Counted from the first letter of the stretch, positions 43,037 through 52,840 are shown. The stretch is DNA of 53,958 nucleotides from Candidatus Woesearchaeota archaeon (GCA_016219865.1 JACRKF010000027.1:1-53958), one strand, 5' to 3'. Made by a program: numbers and translations. Notes: generated by a model from the letters alone, not told the origin.

Positions 43037-43382
43037 AAACAAGTTAATAAATTTGCTTATCGGGAATCTAAGCAATGCAATTGTCCATAGAATTCTTGTA
43101 AAAGCAATTGATGATGAACTAATAATAAGTAGATATGGCAAAGAGATAAGAAATAGCATAGATCTAGCCAATAGATATAGAGAGAAAATAAATCCGAATA
43201 ATAGACAATTGCCTGATAAAGATATTGATTATATCCTGAAATCATTACAATTGAAAGTAAAAGCAAAATTAGAAAAAAGAATTTCAGATGGCTACGAAGG
43301 GATTAATTTCAGTCTTGTAGAACCATTTGTAGTTGATGCCTTAAAAGAGTTAAAAGTGCTGATAAAACCAGAATTAATATAA
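43023..43382 (+). CDS. Small helical partner of the nucleotidyltransferase
   Basis: 119 aa from the ATG at 43023, set by GGGAG ten bases upstream; the ATG at 43014 is too close to that site. Overlaps the upstream gene by 14 nt. Helical, charged, with DLANRYREKINPNNRQLPDKDIDYI in the middle. No Rx4-6H HEPN motif, so it is not a HepT relative I can recognise. Unknown function; context suggests a toxin, an inhibitor or a substrate protein. Confidence 0.6.
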   Translation: MDQNRNKLINLLIGNLSNAIVHRILVKAIDDELIISRYGKEIRNSIDLANRYREKINPNNRQLPDKDIDYILKSLQLKVKAKLEKRISDGYEGINFSLVEPFVVDALKELKVLIKPELI

Positions 43383-43405
43383 ACCCAAACAATTCTAAAT
43401 AGTTT

Positions 43406-43930
43406 ATGCCAACAAAAAAACCATCTATACACCTAATTCTCACAGGTGGAACAATTGATTCCTATTGGAATGGAATAATAGATACAGCTGTTCCTTTAAA
43501 AGAATCTTGTATTCCTCAATTTATCCAATTGTTAAAACTCTATGAAGAAGTATTGTACACAACTATCTGCATGAAAGACAGCAGACAATTAGAGCAGACT
43601 GACAGAAAAAAGATTCTTGCTGCTCTTGAAAAAGGCAAATGCAAAAAGATAATTATTACCCATGGAACATATACAATGCCAGATACTGCTAAATATCTGC
43701 AAGCGAACTTGCAACAAAAAGACCAAACCATCATCTTGACTGGCTCAATAATTCCATTAACTGGATTTTCTCCATCAGATGCTCCTTTTAACTTAGGTTT
43801 TTCTTTTGCAAAAGTGCAAGAATTGGCAGCTGGCGTATACATCTCTATGAACGGCAGAATATTCACACCAAATGAGATTATCAAACTCTTATCAGAAGGA
43901 AGGTTTGCGTCTGTGTTTGGAGAGAAATAA
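43406..43930 (+). CDS. Asparaginase N-terminal-domain-like protein
   Basis: 174 aa, only the N-terminal half of an L-asparaginase. LTGGTIDSYW carries the first catalytic Thr (T16); THGTYTM near 85 is the second block (usually TDG or THGTDT); LTGSIIPLTGFSPSDAPFNLG corresponds to the LTGAM...SDA region. Ends soon after, so the C-terminal domain is absent. Such stand-alone halves occur in small genomes and may be active as oligomers. 23 nt after the previous gene. Confidence 0.75.
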   Translation: MPTKKPSIHLILTGGTIDSYWNGIIDTAVPLKESCIPQFIQLLKLYEEVLYTTICMKDSRQLEQTDRKKILAALEKGKCKKIIITHGTYTMPDTAKYLQANLQQKDQTIILTGSIIPLTGFSPSDAPFNLGFSFAKVQELAAGVYISMNGRIFTPNEIIKLLSEGRFASVFGEK

Positions 43931-43945
43931 TCTGCAATAATCCTC

Positions 43946-45328
43946 TTAAGTTTTCATCATCTTTTCAATATCCTTCAAATCAACGCATATTATTTTCTTA
44001 TCTGCATAAGTAGTTATCTTCTTTTTAAATGATTGCGCAAAGATAACAAACTCTTCTTTGCGTGATCCCATTTTCCATGAGATATATTCAGACTTCTTTA
44101 TTAGTTCCATTATGATTTCATCTGCATCAACGTTGTTTTGCCATTTGCATTCTCCAATGAGCAGTTTATTATCTTTTTCGCAAAATCCAAGAATATCTAT
44201 CTCATAGCAGTTTCTTCCTCTTTTTCCATCAAACTTGCCCCATTGCGCGCCTATCTTATCAAAATGTTTATCTTTAAAGATAATATTATTTTTGATTAAT
44301 AGCAATAGAAACTTTTCAAATTTCCTGCCGACATATGCGTTGAAATTATCATCAAATTTACTCTCAACTTCCTCAAACCTTTCTTGTTCCATCAAACTTT
44401 TCTGTCTGTCTATTGCAAAAAACCAAAAAGAAAGAAAATTATCAATTAATTCATATCTTCCTTCCCTCGATTTTTCTGGATTCTCTGTTATAGGAGTTAT
44501 CTTTTTAACAAAATTAAAATCTTTTCTGAGTATATCTAAATATTTTATTGCTTCATTTTTCTTATCGCTAAATAAACTTGCTATTTCATTAAGTTTAGTT
44601 TTGCCCTCAGCTATTGCTGAGATGATAGTATTATATGTTTTTGAATCTTTTCCAAATTCAACAGAAAGAATTATCTTGCCTTCTTCTTTTAATTGCGCTG
44701 CTTTCAATACAACTAATCGCTTTATATTCTCCCTTGGAGAAACCTTTCTGTTTATAAATTCATAATAATAGGGAACGCCCTCAAAGACAGACCATAGCTC
44801 TATAAATTCTTTCAGCGAAAAACCCAGTTCATGATACAAATCAAGCATTGGTAAGTTTTCAAGAACAATCTCATTTGTTCTTCTCCCATATAATGGAGAA
44901 GCAGCATCATTGAATACCTTATTCATCAATGAATAGCTTGAACCAGCAACAGCAACTTTAAATGTTTTATCTGTTAACTTCCGCTCATCGATTATCTTTT
45001 GTATCTCTCCATAGATCGATTTATCAATGGAAAAGAAGTTTTGAAATTCATCAAGAATTATCACTTTATTCTTATCTAATAGGTACTCTAAGATATCTTT
45101 AAAATTCTTAAATGCAGGGAGATTATTCTCTTTGCAAATCTCTTCACAGATCCAATCCATAGACTTATCTGGCCATATAAATAGATAGGTTGCTTCAGGA
45201 AAAGCTTTCCTCAAAAGCAATGTCTTGCCAATCCTTCTTCTTCCTTTTACAACGAGGAAGAAATTTCCTTTCAAATTCGCTAATTCCTTAATCTCCTTAT
45301 CTCTGCCAATAAACTTTATGTTTGCCAT
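43946..45328 (-). CDS. Archaeal ATPase_2 with C-terminal DUF234 nuclease-like domain
   Basis: 460 aa. Walker A VVKGRRRIGKTLLLRKA near 27-43, Walker B VIILDEFQNF near 90-100. A winged-helix part follows (KTKLNEIASLFSDKKNEAIKYLDIL), then DUF234 with a PD-(D/E)xK-like EIDILGFCEKDNKLLIGECKWQ near 395-415. A widely spread archaeal family of unsettled function. A palindrome TATGTAT/ATACATA lies between its TATA box and ATG. Confidence 0.85.
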   Translation of the reverse strand: MANIKFIGRDKEIKELANLKGNFFLVVKGRRRIGKTLLLRKAFPEATYLFIWPDKSMDWICEEICKENNLPAFKNFKDILEYLLDKNKVIILDEFQNFFSIDKSIYGEIQKIIDERKLTDKTFKVAVAGSSYSLMNKVFNDAASPLYGRRTNEIVLENLPMLDLYHELGFSLKEFIELWSVFEGVPYYYEFINRKVSPRENIKRLVVLKAAQLKEEGKIILSVEFGKDSKTYNTIISAIAEGKTKLNEIASLFSDKKNEAIKYLDILRKDFNFVKKITPITENPEKSREGRYELIDNFLSFWFFAIDRQKSLMEQERFEEVESKFDDNFNAYVGRKFEKFLLLLIKNNIIFKDKHFDKIGAQWGKFDGKRGRNCYEIDILGFCEKDNKLLIGECKWQNNVDADEIIMELIKKSEYISWKMGSRKEEFVIFAQSFKKKITTYADKKIICVDLKDIEKMMKT

Positions 45329-45332
45329 ACAT

Positions 45333-45349
45333 TATGTATTGCATACATA
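45333..45349. promoter_or_regulatory. TATGTAT-TGC-ATACATA palindrome at the ATPase start site
   Basis: Perfect 7-bp arms between the minus-strand TATA (ATTTAAATAG, about 45350-45359) and the ATG at 45328. Its place over the transcription start suggests repression. Confidence 0.45.
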
Positions 45350-45518
45350 CTATTTAAATGTTTCTATTTTTTATAGTATTTGCTTATTCCTAACGTAAAC
45401 AAATCTAATAAAAATGTAACTAGGAATATAATACAAAATAGATTTTATAATATAAAATACATTAAATCCATAAAATAGGATAAAATATATAAATAACAAC
45501 CGCATTTATCATCAATCC

Positions 45519-45659
45519 ATGAAGAAACCGATCTCCGCAACAATTGATGAAGAACTGATTAAATGGATAGATAAAAAGCTCAAAGATTCTACAACATATC
45601 GCAATAAATCACATCTGATAGAAATAGCGCTGCAAAAGATGAAGAAAGAGGATAAATAA
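45519..45659 (+). CDS. Small RHH protein upstream of the secretion ATPase
   Basis: 46 aa, below the ORF track cutoff. MKKPISATIDEELIKWIDKK followed by RNKSHLIEIALQKMKK is a compact ribbon-helix-helix fold. Its TAA overlaps the ATG of the secretion ATPase by 1 nt. AAATATATAAAT near 45484 is about 29 nt from its ATG. Likely a DNA-binding regulator of the secretion operon (inference from position). Confidence 0.7.
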   Translation: MKKPISATIDEELIKWIDKKLKDSTTYRNKSHLIEIALQKMKKEDK

Positions 45660-48600
45660 TGCCAATTACACAAAAGAAGGACTGGGACTTTGAAGTGATA
45701 AAAGAAGGAGAAGAGAACATATTATACATCTATTGCGAAGGAGTAAGCATATCGCCATTGGTTGAAGATTCTAGTGTAGTTATGACCAGAACAATTGATA
45801 TTCTTTCTCAAGTCTCCGGCATTAGTAAAATAATCTTTAACCAAAAAAGAGATTATGAATATGATTTCAAACAAACACAGATTCTGGCAGAAATTTCAGA
45901 ACTCTACAAAAAATTAGTCAAAGAAAAGAATTATTTCAATTATCCCTCTGCAGGGAATTATGATAATAGACTTATTAACCAAAAATACAATGAATTGCGA
46001 GAAGTTATCTTTAAACATATGAAAGGAGATCCTATTGGCGCATATATTGAATTGACAAGGATAATAAGAAGAGAAAAGATAGATATTGAGAAATTAACAG
46101 AGCCAATATTGTTAGATATTACTAAGAGATATATCTCAATAATAAGCTATGTCATTAGTCTTCTTGAAAAAACAAGAATGTTGATTGCAGCAAAACCATA
46201 TATTGCAGGCTATAAGATAGGAGACAGAAGCGTCTACAAATATATCTTCACCCCTTCAATAAAGCCGGATTTTATGTTTACAAAATTGATGGCAAATTTT
46301 CCAAGCAATGCTGAAGAGATTGATTCATACACAATTGCAGAAGACACAGATGTTACAGTTTTTCGCCTGCCTAATTCAACATTAATACTTTATCACATTG
46401 TGCCGCCTGAGTTTAAATTGCCTGAAGAAAAATATGAATTATTGGATATGGCGCGAAAAATTCTTGCAGAACATAAACCAAAACAAGAAGAATTTACAGA
46501 TCCAGAAAGAATGCGGGAAGTTTTCTCCAGCATAGGCAAGGATTTATTAGAAGAAATTGCAACATCAAAGAATATCATGCTGCGAGAAAAAGAGCTGCAG
46601 AAATTAACACAAATTCTGGTAAGATACACAATAGGTTTTGGTTTGATTGAAGTATTGCTGCAAGACGATGATATGCAGGATATCTCAATTAATAGTCCAT
46701 TGGGAAAACTGCCAATATTTATTGTTCATGGAAAATATGGTGATTGCACAACAAATATTATTCCAACTAAATCAGAATCTGAAAGTTGGGCATCAAAATT
46801 AAGATTAATCTCAGCTCGTCCATTAGACGAAGCAAATCCAATTTTAGATACAGAATTGGAATTGCCTGGCGCATCTACGAGAGTTTCAGTTATCACACAG
46901 CCATTAAATCCAACAGGATTGGCATTTTCATTCAGAAAACACAGAGATAAGCCATGGACACTGCCATTGTTTATCAAATTCAAAATGTTAAGCCCAATTG
47001 CTGCAGGATTAATCAGTTTTCTAGTTGATGGAACGCGAACAATCTTAATTGCAGGAACAAGAAGCGCAGGAAAATCCTCTTTTTTAACAGGAGTGCTTGT
47101 TGAGATTATGAGAAAGTATAGAATAATAACTGTTGAAGATAGTGTTACAGGTGATTCTGAAATACTCATCAAAAATAACAACAGATGGCAAAGAACAACA
47201 ATAGGAAATCTTATTGACAAGCAGTTAGAAAAACAAGTTTCACTGCAAACATTTTCTGGACATGAGATTGCAGAAAATACAGATTATATTGAAATCTTTG
47301 CAATGAACAAAAAAGGAAAGATTGTAGTTGCAAAACCTTCTGTATTTATTCGACACAAAATAACAAAACCAATATATAAAATAAAAACAAGAACAGGAAA
47401 GATATTGAAAGTAACTGGTGATCATTCTCTATTTGCAATTGGAGAAAACGCAGAAATTTCAGAGACAAAAGTAAATAATCTGATTCTTGGAAATAAAATA
47501 GCTGTAGCAAGAAAATTGCCATTAGTCAATAAAGAAAAAGAATATATGGAAATATTGTGCGATGTAATTGAAAGGACAGATTCATTTATTAGAGGTTTAA
47601 CAACAAACTATTGTTTAGAACATCATTTTAATGATATAGCGTCATTTGGTTCAGCAAGAAATGTTAGTTATGCAACAATAAAAAGTTGGAGAAGAAACAA
47701 AATTCTTCCAGGATATATTGCAAAAGATCTTATAACACTTCATCAAACGCTTGACTTTTCAACAGATAGATTCAGAATAAATAATTCACAGATATTGATG
47801 CCATTAAAAATACAATTAACAGAAGATTTTATGACATGTATTGGTTTATGGATTGCAGACGGTTGTTATGACAAAAAATCAATTATCATATCCTGCAATG
47901 ATCCAGAAGATAGGGCAGTTGTAGAAAGAGTTGGAAAGAGTTTAGGAATACAATACAAAATGCATAGTGATGGCATTTCCTATATGCTCAATTCTAAAAC
48001 ATTAAAGGTGGTATTGCAAGACTTCCTTTTATGCACTGGAAATTCATACACAAAAAGAGTTCCTGAATGGATCTGCACCCTCTCGCCGCAGCAGATTGCT
48101 GCATTCTTACGAGGAGTATTCACAGGTGATGGCTGCGCAACAGACAAAGAAATAGCAATTAATCTCTGCAGCAAGCATCTTTTATATGATCTGCAGACAT
48201 TGCTTTTACTTTTTAATTGTAATCTTAGAATTGGAAATGTTAGAGTAAGAAATAAAACAACACGAGCTGCAATTTCTGGAAATGAATCTCTAACCAATTT
48301 TGCAAAATATATTGGATTTCTGCAACCATATAAAAACAATGTGCTTTCAAGACTTTGTGAGAAAAAGGTAATTCATGATACAACTGATACATTTGATTTA
48401 AGTTTATCAATAAAAAAACAACTTTCATATATTTTTAGAAATAAATTCAATACAAATGATTATATCAATAAAAATAATTGCATAGGAAGAAAAAAACTTG
48501 CATCTTTATTGCAAATAGAATCGCAAAAACAAACGCTAGAGTTGCAGCATCAAATACTGGGAAATCTAAAGCAATTGCTTGAATCAGACATATATTGGGA

Positions 48601-49510
48601 TGAAATTGTTGAAATTACGCCAATTCATGAATTTGAAGGATATGTCTATGATCTTTCTGTGCCTGAGTGTGAAAGCTTTATCTGCGGAAATATTATAGCG
48701 CACAATACTTTAGAATTGCCAAACAAAGCTTTCCGTGATCTTGGATTTAATATACAATCAATGAAAGTAGCAAGCGCATTAGCTCATGATTCAACAGAAG
48801 TTTCTGCTGAAACTGGAATTAGAACAACACTTCGTCTAGGAGATTCAGCATTGATTGTAGGAGAAGTAAGAAGTAAGGAAGCAGTTGCATTATACGAAGC
48901 AATGCGTGTTGGCGCTGCTGCAAACGTTGTTGCAGGAACAATCCACGGTGATTCACCTTATGGTGTATACGACAGAGTTGTAAATGACATAGGTATTCCT
49001 AAAACATCTTTCAAAGCAACAGATATTATTATTGTTACAAATCCAATAAAATCTGCAGATGGTATGCATAAATACAAAAGAGTTACACAAATAACAGAAG
49101 TTAGAAAACGTTGGGAAAATGATCCAATGCAGGAAAAAGCATTTGTTGATCTGATGAAATACGAGCCAAAAACAGATGAATTATTGATTACACCTGATTT
49201 AAAGAACGGAGATTCAGAAATCCTTAAAGCAATTGCAGGAAATGTAAAAGAATTTGCAGGCAGCTGGGATGCAGTATGGGATAATATTCTCTTAAGAGGA
49301 ACTATAAAAGAAAACATTGTAAAGATGGCTGAACAAATGAAGAATGACGAATTATTAGAGGCCCCATTTGTCATAAAAGCAAATGATATGTTTCACATAA
49401 TCTCTGAAAAAGTAAAAGAAGAAGTTGGATTTTTAGACAGTAAAAAAATACTTTTTCAATGGAATGATTGGTTAAGCAGAGAAGTAAAGAAAACTCAAAA
49501 AATCGAATAG
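45659..49510 (+). CDS. GspE/FlaI-type secretion ATPase interrupted by an intein
   Basis: 1283-aa precursor, 761 aa after splicing. The host protein is an archaeal type II/IV secretion or pilus ATPase: TRSAGKSSFLTGVLVEI is Walker A near 470, TVED|TLELP is the Asp box, and DSALIVGEVRSKEA near 1060 is Walker B, followed by the His box TIHGDSPYGVYDR. Residues 495-1016 are an intein. It powers assembly or export through the membrane protein encoded next. It overlaps an RHH gene upstream and is 12 nt from the FlaJ/TadC-like gene. Confidence 0.92.
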   Translation: MPITQKKDWDFEVIKEGEENILYIYCEGVSISPLVEDSSVVMTRTIDILSQVSGISKIIFNQKRDYEYDFKQTQILAEISELYKKLVKEKNYFNYPSAGNYDNRLINQKYNELREVIFKHMKGDPIGAYIELTRIIRREKIDIEKLTEPILLDITKRYISIISYVISLLEKTRMLIAAKPYIAGYKIGDRSVYKYIFTPSIKPDFMFTKLMANFPSNAEEIDSYTIAEDTDVTVFRLPNSTLILYHIVPPEFKLPEEKYELLDMARKILAEHKPKQEEFTDPERMREVFSSIGKDLLEEIATSKNIMLREKELQKLTQILVRYTIGFGLIEVLLQDDDMQDISINSPLGKLPIFIVHGKYGDCTTNIIPTKSESESWASKLRLISARPLDEANPILDTELELPGASTRVSVITQPLNPTGLAFSFRKHRDKPWTLPLFIKFKMLSPIAAGLISFLVDGTRTILIAGTRSAGKSSFLTGVLVEIMRKYRIITVEDSVTGDSEILIKNNNRWQRTTIGNLIDKQLEKQVSLQTFSGHEIAENTDYIEIFAMNKKGKIVVAKPSVFIRHKITKPIYKIKTRTGKILKVTGDHSLFAIGENAEISETKVNNLILGNKIAVARKLPLVNKEKEYMEILCDVIERTDSFIRGLTTNYCLEHHFNDIASFGSARNVSYATIKSWRRNKILPGYIAKDLITLHQTLDFSTDRFRINNSQILMPLKIQLTEDFMTCIGLWIADGCYDKKSIIISCNDPEDRAVVERVGKSLGIQYKMHSDGISYMLNSKTLKVVLQDFLLCTGNSYTKRVPEWICTLSPQQIAAFLRGVFTGDGCATDKEIAINLCSKHLLYDLQTLLLLFNCNLRIGNVRVRNKTTRAAISGNESLTNFAKYIGFLQPYKNNVLSRLCEKKVIHDTTDTFDLSLSIKKQLSYIFRNKFNTNDYINKNNCIGRKKLASLLQIESQKQTLELQHQILGNLKQLLESDIYWDEIVEITPIHEFEGYVYDLSVPECESFICGNIIAHNTLELPNKAFRDLGFNIQSMKVASALAHDSTEVSAETGIRTTLRLGDSALIVGEVRSKEAVALYEAMRVGAAANVVAGTIHGDSPYGVYDRVVNDIGIPKTSFKATDIIIVTNPIKSADGMHKYKRVTQITEVRKRWENDPMQEKAFVDLMKYEPKTDELLITPDLKNGDSEILKAIAGNVKEFAGSWDAVWDNILLRGTIKENIVKMAEQMKNDELLEAPFVIKANDMFHIISEKVKEEVGFLDSKKILFQWNDWLSREVKKTQKIE
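47141..48706 (+). other. 522-aa intein with LAGLIDADG-type homing endonuclease
   Basis: Boundaries VED|SVTGDSEIL and IIAHN|TLELP. The N-terminal residue is Ser1, block B is KVTGDHSLF, the end is AHN and the +1 residue is Thr. Endonuclease blocks are IGLWIADGCYD (near residue 730) and FLRGVFTGDGCA (near 820), each with its Asp. Splicing and cutting residues look intact. It sits exactly in the conserved Asp box, splitting Asp from Thr. Confidence 0.92.
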
Positions 49511-49522
49511 AGGAAGTTTTTT

Positions 49523-51730
49523 ATGACAGATAAAGACGAAGAAATGAAAAGATTAATGGAAAAATATAATCAAAAGATGAATCAGCAGTTTGGAGAATCT
49601 TCGTTTGAAGAATATAACCAAAAACCAATAACAAGTATTGAATATGAAAAATTCAAAAAAGAGCGTATGCCTAAAATATTAACATTGTATGAAAAAACAT
49701 GTAATTTTTGCGGTAATATTTTAAAATTAAAACCTGGAAAAGAAGATGAAGCAGACATAATTGAATCATTAAGAGTTGCGCATATTGAAACAACACCTGA
49801 AGGCGTAACTAGTTTTTCTATATTTATTCCATTCTTAATTGTTATAACAGGCGTATTATTAAGTATTGTAATACCTGGAATCTTTGGTAAACCGCCTAGC
49901 ACATTTTTTATAATAATATTTATCTTCGTTGGACTAGTAATGATGTTTACTCTGAAATCATTGCCGCGATTTTTCGCAGACCATTACAGATTAGAAGCAA
50001 GCAATGAGATGGTATTATCTATTTTCTACATTGTAACCTACATGAGGCACACATCAAATTTAGAGCTTGCAATTCGTTTTGCATCTGATCATTTAACAGG
50101 ACAATTAGCATTAGATTTAAAGAAAGTACTATGGGATGTTGAAACAGAGAAATATGGTAATATCAAAGAATCAATTGACAATTACTTAGAAACTTGGAGA
50201 AAATGGAACATGGAATATATTGAAGCATTCCATCTAATTGAATCTTCATTATACGAAACTTCTGAACCTAGAAGAATTGAGATGTTAGAAAAAAGCCTTA
50301 ACTTAATTCTCAGTGAAACATATGAAAAGATGTTGCATTATGCTCATAATTTAAAATCACCAATTACCATGCTCCACATGTTAGGAATAATACTGCCAGT
50401 TTTAGGATTAGTTATGTTGCCATTGATTGTAAGCTTTATGGGAAATGTAAAATGGTATTATATTGCAACACTGTATAATGTTATACTTCCAATCGGTGTA
50501 TATTATATGGGAAAAAACATACTTTCACAGCGTCCAACAGGTTATGGTGATACTGATGTCAGCGATGAAGTGCCAAGTTTAAAAAAATACAAGAATATCA
50601 ATTTTAAATTAGGAGTTGTTGAATATTCCATTAATCCTGTGTATCTGTGCATTGGTATCGGCGTGCTTTTTTTTCTCATCGCATTATTGCCTGTAATGTT
50701 GCATGGAGTAGGTTTTCCTGATCTTGGTTTCGGTGAAGAAGATAAAGGCACAGGTTGCATGAAAACATTTTGTTTATTAGATTACAGAGAAGTAAAAACT
50801 GAAGAAGAAACATTTGTTGTTGGTCCATTTGGATTTATTGCCTCTATTTTGAGCTTATTCTTTCCATTAGCAATTGCTTTCTCATTAGGTTTGTACTATA
50901 AGATGAGCAGCCAGAATATTATCAAAATTCGAGAAGACACAAAAAAGCTTGAAAACGAATTTGCTTCAGGTTTATTTCAACTAGGCAACAGATTAGGTGA
51001 TGGAATCCCAGCTGAAAGCGCATTTGGAAAAGTTGCAGAAATTATGCAGAACAATGAAGCTGGCAGATTTTTTTCAATTGTCAATCAAAATATCATAAAA
51101 TTAGGAATGGATGTAGAAAGCGCAATATTCAACAGCAAAACAGGCGCAATTGTCTCATTCCCATCACAGATGATCAATAGTTCTATGAAAGTACTGATCC
51201 AATCAGTGGAAAAAGGCCCAAAGATTGCTGCGCAATCTCTAGTAAATGTTTCTCGTTATATTAAAGAGATGCATCGTGTTAATGAACGATTAAAAGATTT
51301 ATTAGCAGATGTTATTTCTTCAATGAAATCTCAGATAAGCATGATGGCGCCAGCAATTGCAGGAATTGTTGTAGGCATTACATCAATGATTGTTAACATT
51401 CTCGGAAAGCTTGGTCCTATGTTGCAGGCAAAACAAGCAGAATCATCAGGAGTAGCAGGAGCATTTCAAGGAGTTGATTTCTTTAATGTTGGCATACCAG
51501 TATATTACTTTCAACTTGTTGTAGGAATTTATGTTGTGCAAATAATTTATATTCTGACTATTTTAGTAAATGGAATAGAGAACGGCACTGACAAACTGCA
51601 AGAGAATTATTTGCTAGGAAAAAATCTTATCAGAAGCACAATGATTTATGTAGGAATATCATTAGTAGTAATGATTGCATTCAACCTTATAGCAAATGCT
51701 GTTATCGGCGGAGTTCTAGGTGCAGGATAG
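49523..51730 (+). CDS. FlaJ/TadC-type secretion membrane protein (two T2SF domains)
   Basis: 735 aa. Two halves each with a cytoplasmic T2SF-like helical region (near 170-260 and 500-600) and membrane helices (near 90-130, 280-330, 375-395, 435-455, 625-650, 665-690, 710-735). It forms the inner-membrane platform driven by the preceding ATPase. No pilin gene adjoins; the class III-leader proteins at 11640 and 12535 are candidate substrates. GAGG binding site 8-10 nt upstream. Confidence 0.85.
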   Translation: MTDKDEEMKRLMEKYNQKMNQQFGESSFEEYNQKPITSIEYEKFKKERMPKILTLYEKTCNFCGNILKLKPGKEDEADIIESLRVAHIETTPEGVTSFSIFIPFLIVITGVLLSIVIPGIFGKPPSTFFIIIFIFVGLVMMFTLKSLPRFFADHYRLEASNEMVLSIFYIVTYMRHTSNLELAIRFASDHLTGQLALDLKKVLWDVETEKYGNIKESIDNYLETWRKWNMEYIEAFHLIESSLYETSEPRRIEMLEKSLNLILSETYEKMLHYAHNLKSPITMLHMLGIILPVLGLVMLPLIVSFMGNVKWYYIATLYNVILPIGVYYMGKNILSQRPTGYGDTDVSDEVPSLKKYKNINFKLGVVEYSINPVYLCIGIGVLFFLIALLPVMLHGVGFPDLGFGEEDKGTGCMKTFCLLDYREVKTEEETFVVGPFGFIASILSLFFPLAIAFSLGLYYKMSSQNIIKIREDTKKLENEFASGLFQLGNRLGDGIPAESAFGKVAEIMQNNEAGRFFSIVNQNIIKLGMDVESAIFNSKTGAIVSFPSQMINSSMKVLIQSVEKGPKIAAQSLVNVSRYIKEMHRVNERLKDLLADVISSMKSQISMMAPAIAGIVVGITSMIVNILGKLGPMLQAKQAESSGVAGAFQGVDFFNVGIPVYYFQLVVGIYVVQIIYILTILVNGIENGTDKLQENYLLGKNLIRSTMIYVGISLVVMIAFNLIANAVIGGVLGAG

Positions 51731-51762
51731 AGAAAAAGAAAAGAGCAAAGCTCCTCTAGTTC

Positions 51763-51807
51763 GTACAACTGAAACGAAGTGGAAGTTGTGCTTAACGTGT
51801 TTTTCTT
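51763..51807 (+). terminator. Terminator hairpin after the secretion operon
   Basis: GTACAACT (51763-51770) pairs with AGTTGTGC (51784-51791) with one wobble; TTTTTCTTTT follows. It lies at the junction with the convergent alkD gene. The loop carries a relative of the TTCACTTCGTTCA motif. Confidence 0.55.
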
Positions 51808-52511
51808 TTCATATAATACTTCTTCTTCTCATCATCAAATCTTTCAATTGCATACCGCAGCATTGTTCGTGGCATTGTTTTATGATATTTTTCAAGAAAA
51901 TCTTCTTCAACTAACTGATTTCTTTTCCCAACCTCACGTAACATCCAACCAATTGCTTTGTGAATTAAGTCATGCGCATCGTTTACTAAAAGCTCTGCAA
52001 TTTGCAAAGTCTGTTCATATTGATTTTGTTTGATATAATAGAATGTTGATATAATTGCAATTCTCCTTTCCCAAAGATTTTTAGAAAGTACCAATTTTTT
52101 TAATAGTTTACATTCATCATCTTTTGATCTGTATAAATGCCTTCCAATTATCTTATCAGCTGACAAGTCAACCAAATCCCAATTGTTAACATAATTGGTG
52201 TTTTGCAGGTAGAAATCAAATATCAACTTTCTTTGGTCTGCATATTTATCATATCTCTCAACAAGAATTAATAATGCAACCAATCGTTCTTCATGATATC
52301 TTGATTGCAACAATTGTGTAATCTCTTCAAAAGAGATATTAAGATATTTCTTTGCAATCTTTCTTGATTCTGGCACAGTTATACCAAGAAATAGATCACC
52401 TTCACCATATTCACCTTTGCCTGTCTTGAAAAAGCAAGCATTGATCAGAGCTCTTTGTTTATCTGCGATGTTTTGCAGTTCCTTATGGATTTTATCTGAG
52501 TTTTCAATCAT
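51792..52511 (-). CDS. alkD: DNA alkylation repair enzyme (AlkD family)
   Basis: 239 aa of HEAT-like helical repeats. FLGITVPESRKIAKKY near 42, YHEERLVALLILVERY near 88-103, NYVNNWDLVDLSADKIIGRHL near 125-145 with the catalytic-region Asp, and LIHKAIGWMLREVGKR near 190 match AlkD. It removes bulky or positively charged alkylated bases without base flipping. Intact length. Confidence 0.9.
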   Translation of the reverse strand: MIENSDKIHKELQNIADKQRALINACFFKTGKGEYGEGDLFLGITVPESRKIAKKYLNISFEEITQLLQSRYHEERLVALLILVERYDKYADQRKLIFDFYLQNTNYVNNWDLVDLSADKIIGRHLYRSKDDECKLLKKLVLSKNLWERRIAIISTFYYIKQNQYEQTLQIAELLVNDAHDLIHKAIGWMLREVGKRNQLVEEDFLEKYHKTMPRTMLRYAIERFDDEKKKYYMKRKTR

Positions 52512-52527
52512 AATTCTGCCTGTAAAC

Positions 52528-52830
52528 TTATTTCAATAATCTATTTTTCTTCTTTTCTTCTAGATGTAGATAATTCTCACCTGAAACAAGAAACTTCCCT
52601 ATTTTTTGTTCTAGTTCTTTTCTTGTATTCTTAGCAATATTGCCATGTTGTAGGACTATCTGTTAATATCTCTATAACATCAGTTAGACTTAAATAATTG
52701 TTATAAGTATAAATAATTTATTATCTAGTCAGACTTCCCCAACTTTATTATAATCAGAAGAAACAAAAAAAATTCGTTCTTCATCATTGTAATTATTGTA
52801 ATTATTCATTATGAAACTGCTAAATGCCAT
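52528..52830 (-). pseudogene. Bro-N/DinD-like protein, decayed
   Basis: Starts MAFSSFIMNNYNNYNDEERI after a GAGGTGAT site, then a stop after KVGEV, a frame change to YNNYLSLTDVIEILTDSPTTWQ, another change, and an end HGNIAKNTRKELEQKIG...GENYL. The middle and end match the Bro-N/DinD-type family (VVDIIGVLTDSP... and GGxxAxxARKELExKTG). The region between is missing. Clearly inactive. It is the third gene of a small minus-strand operon. Confidence 0.65.
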
Positions 52831-52840
52831 TCTAATCACC

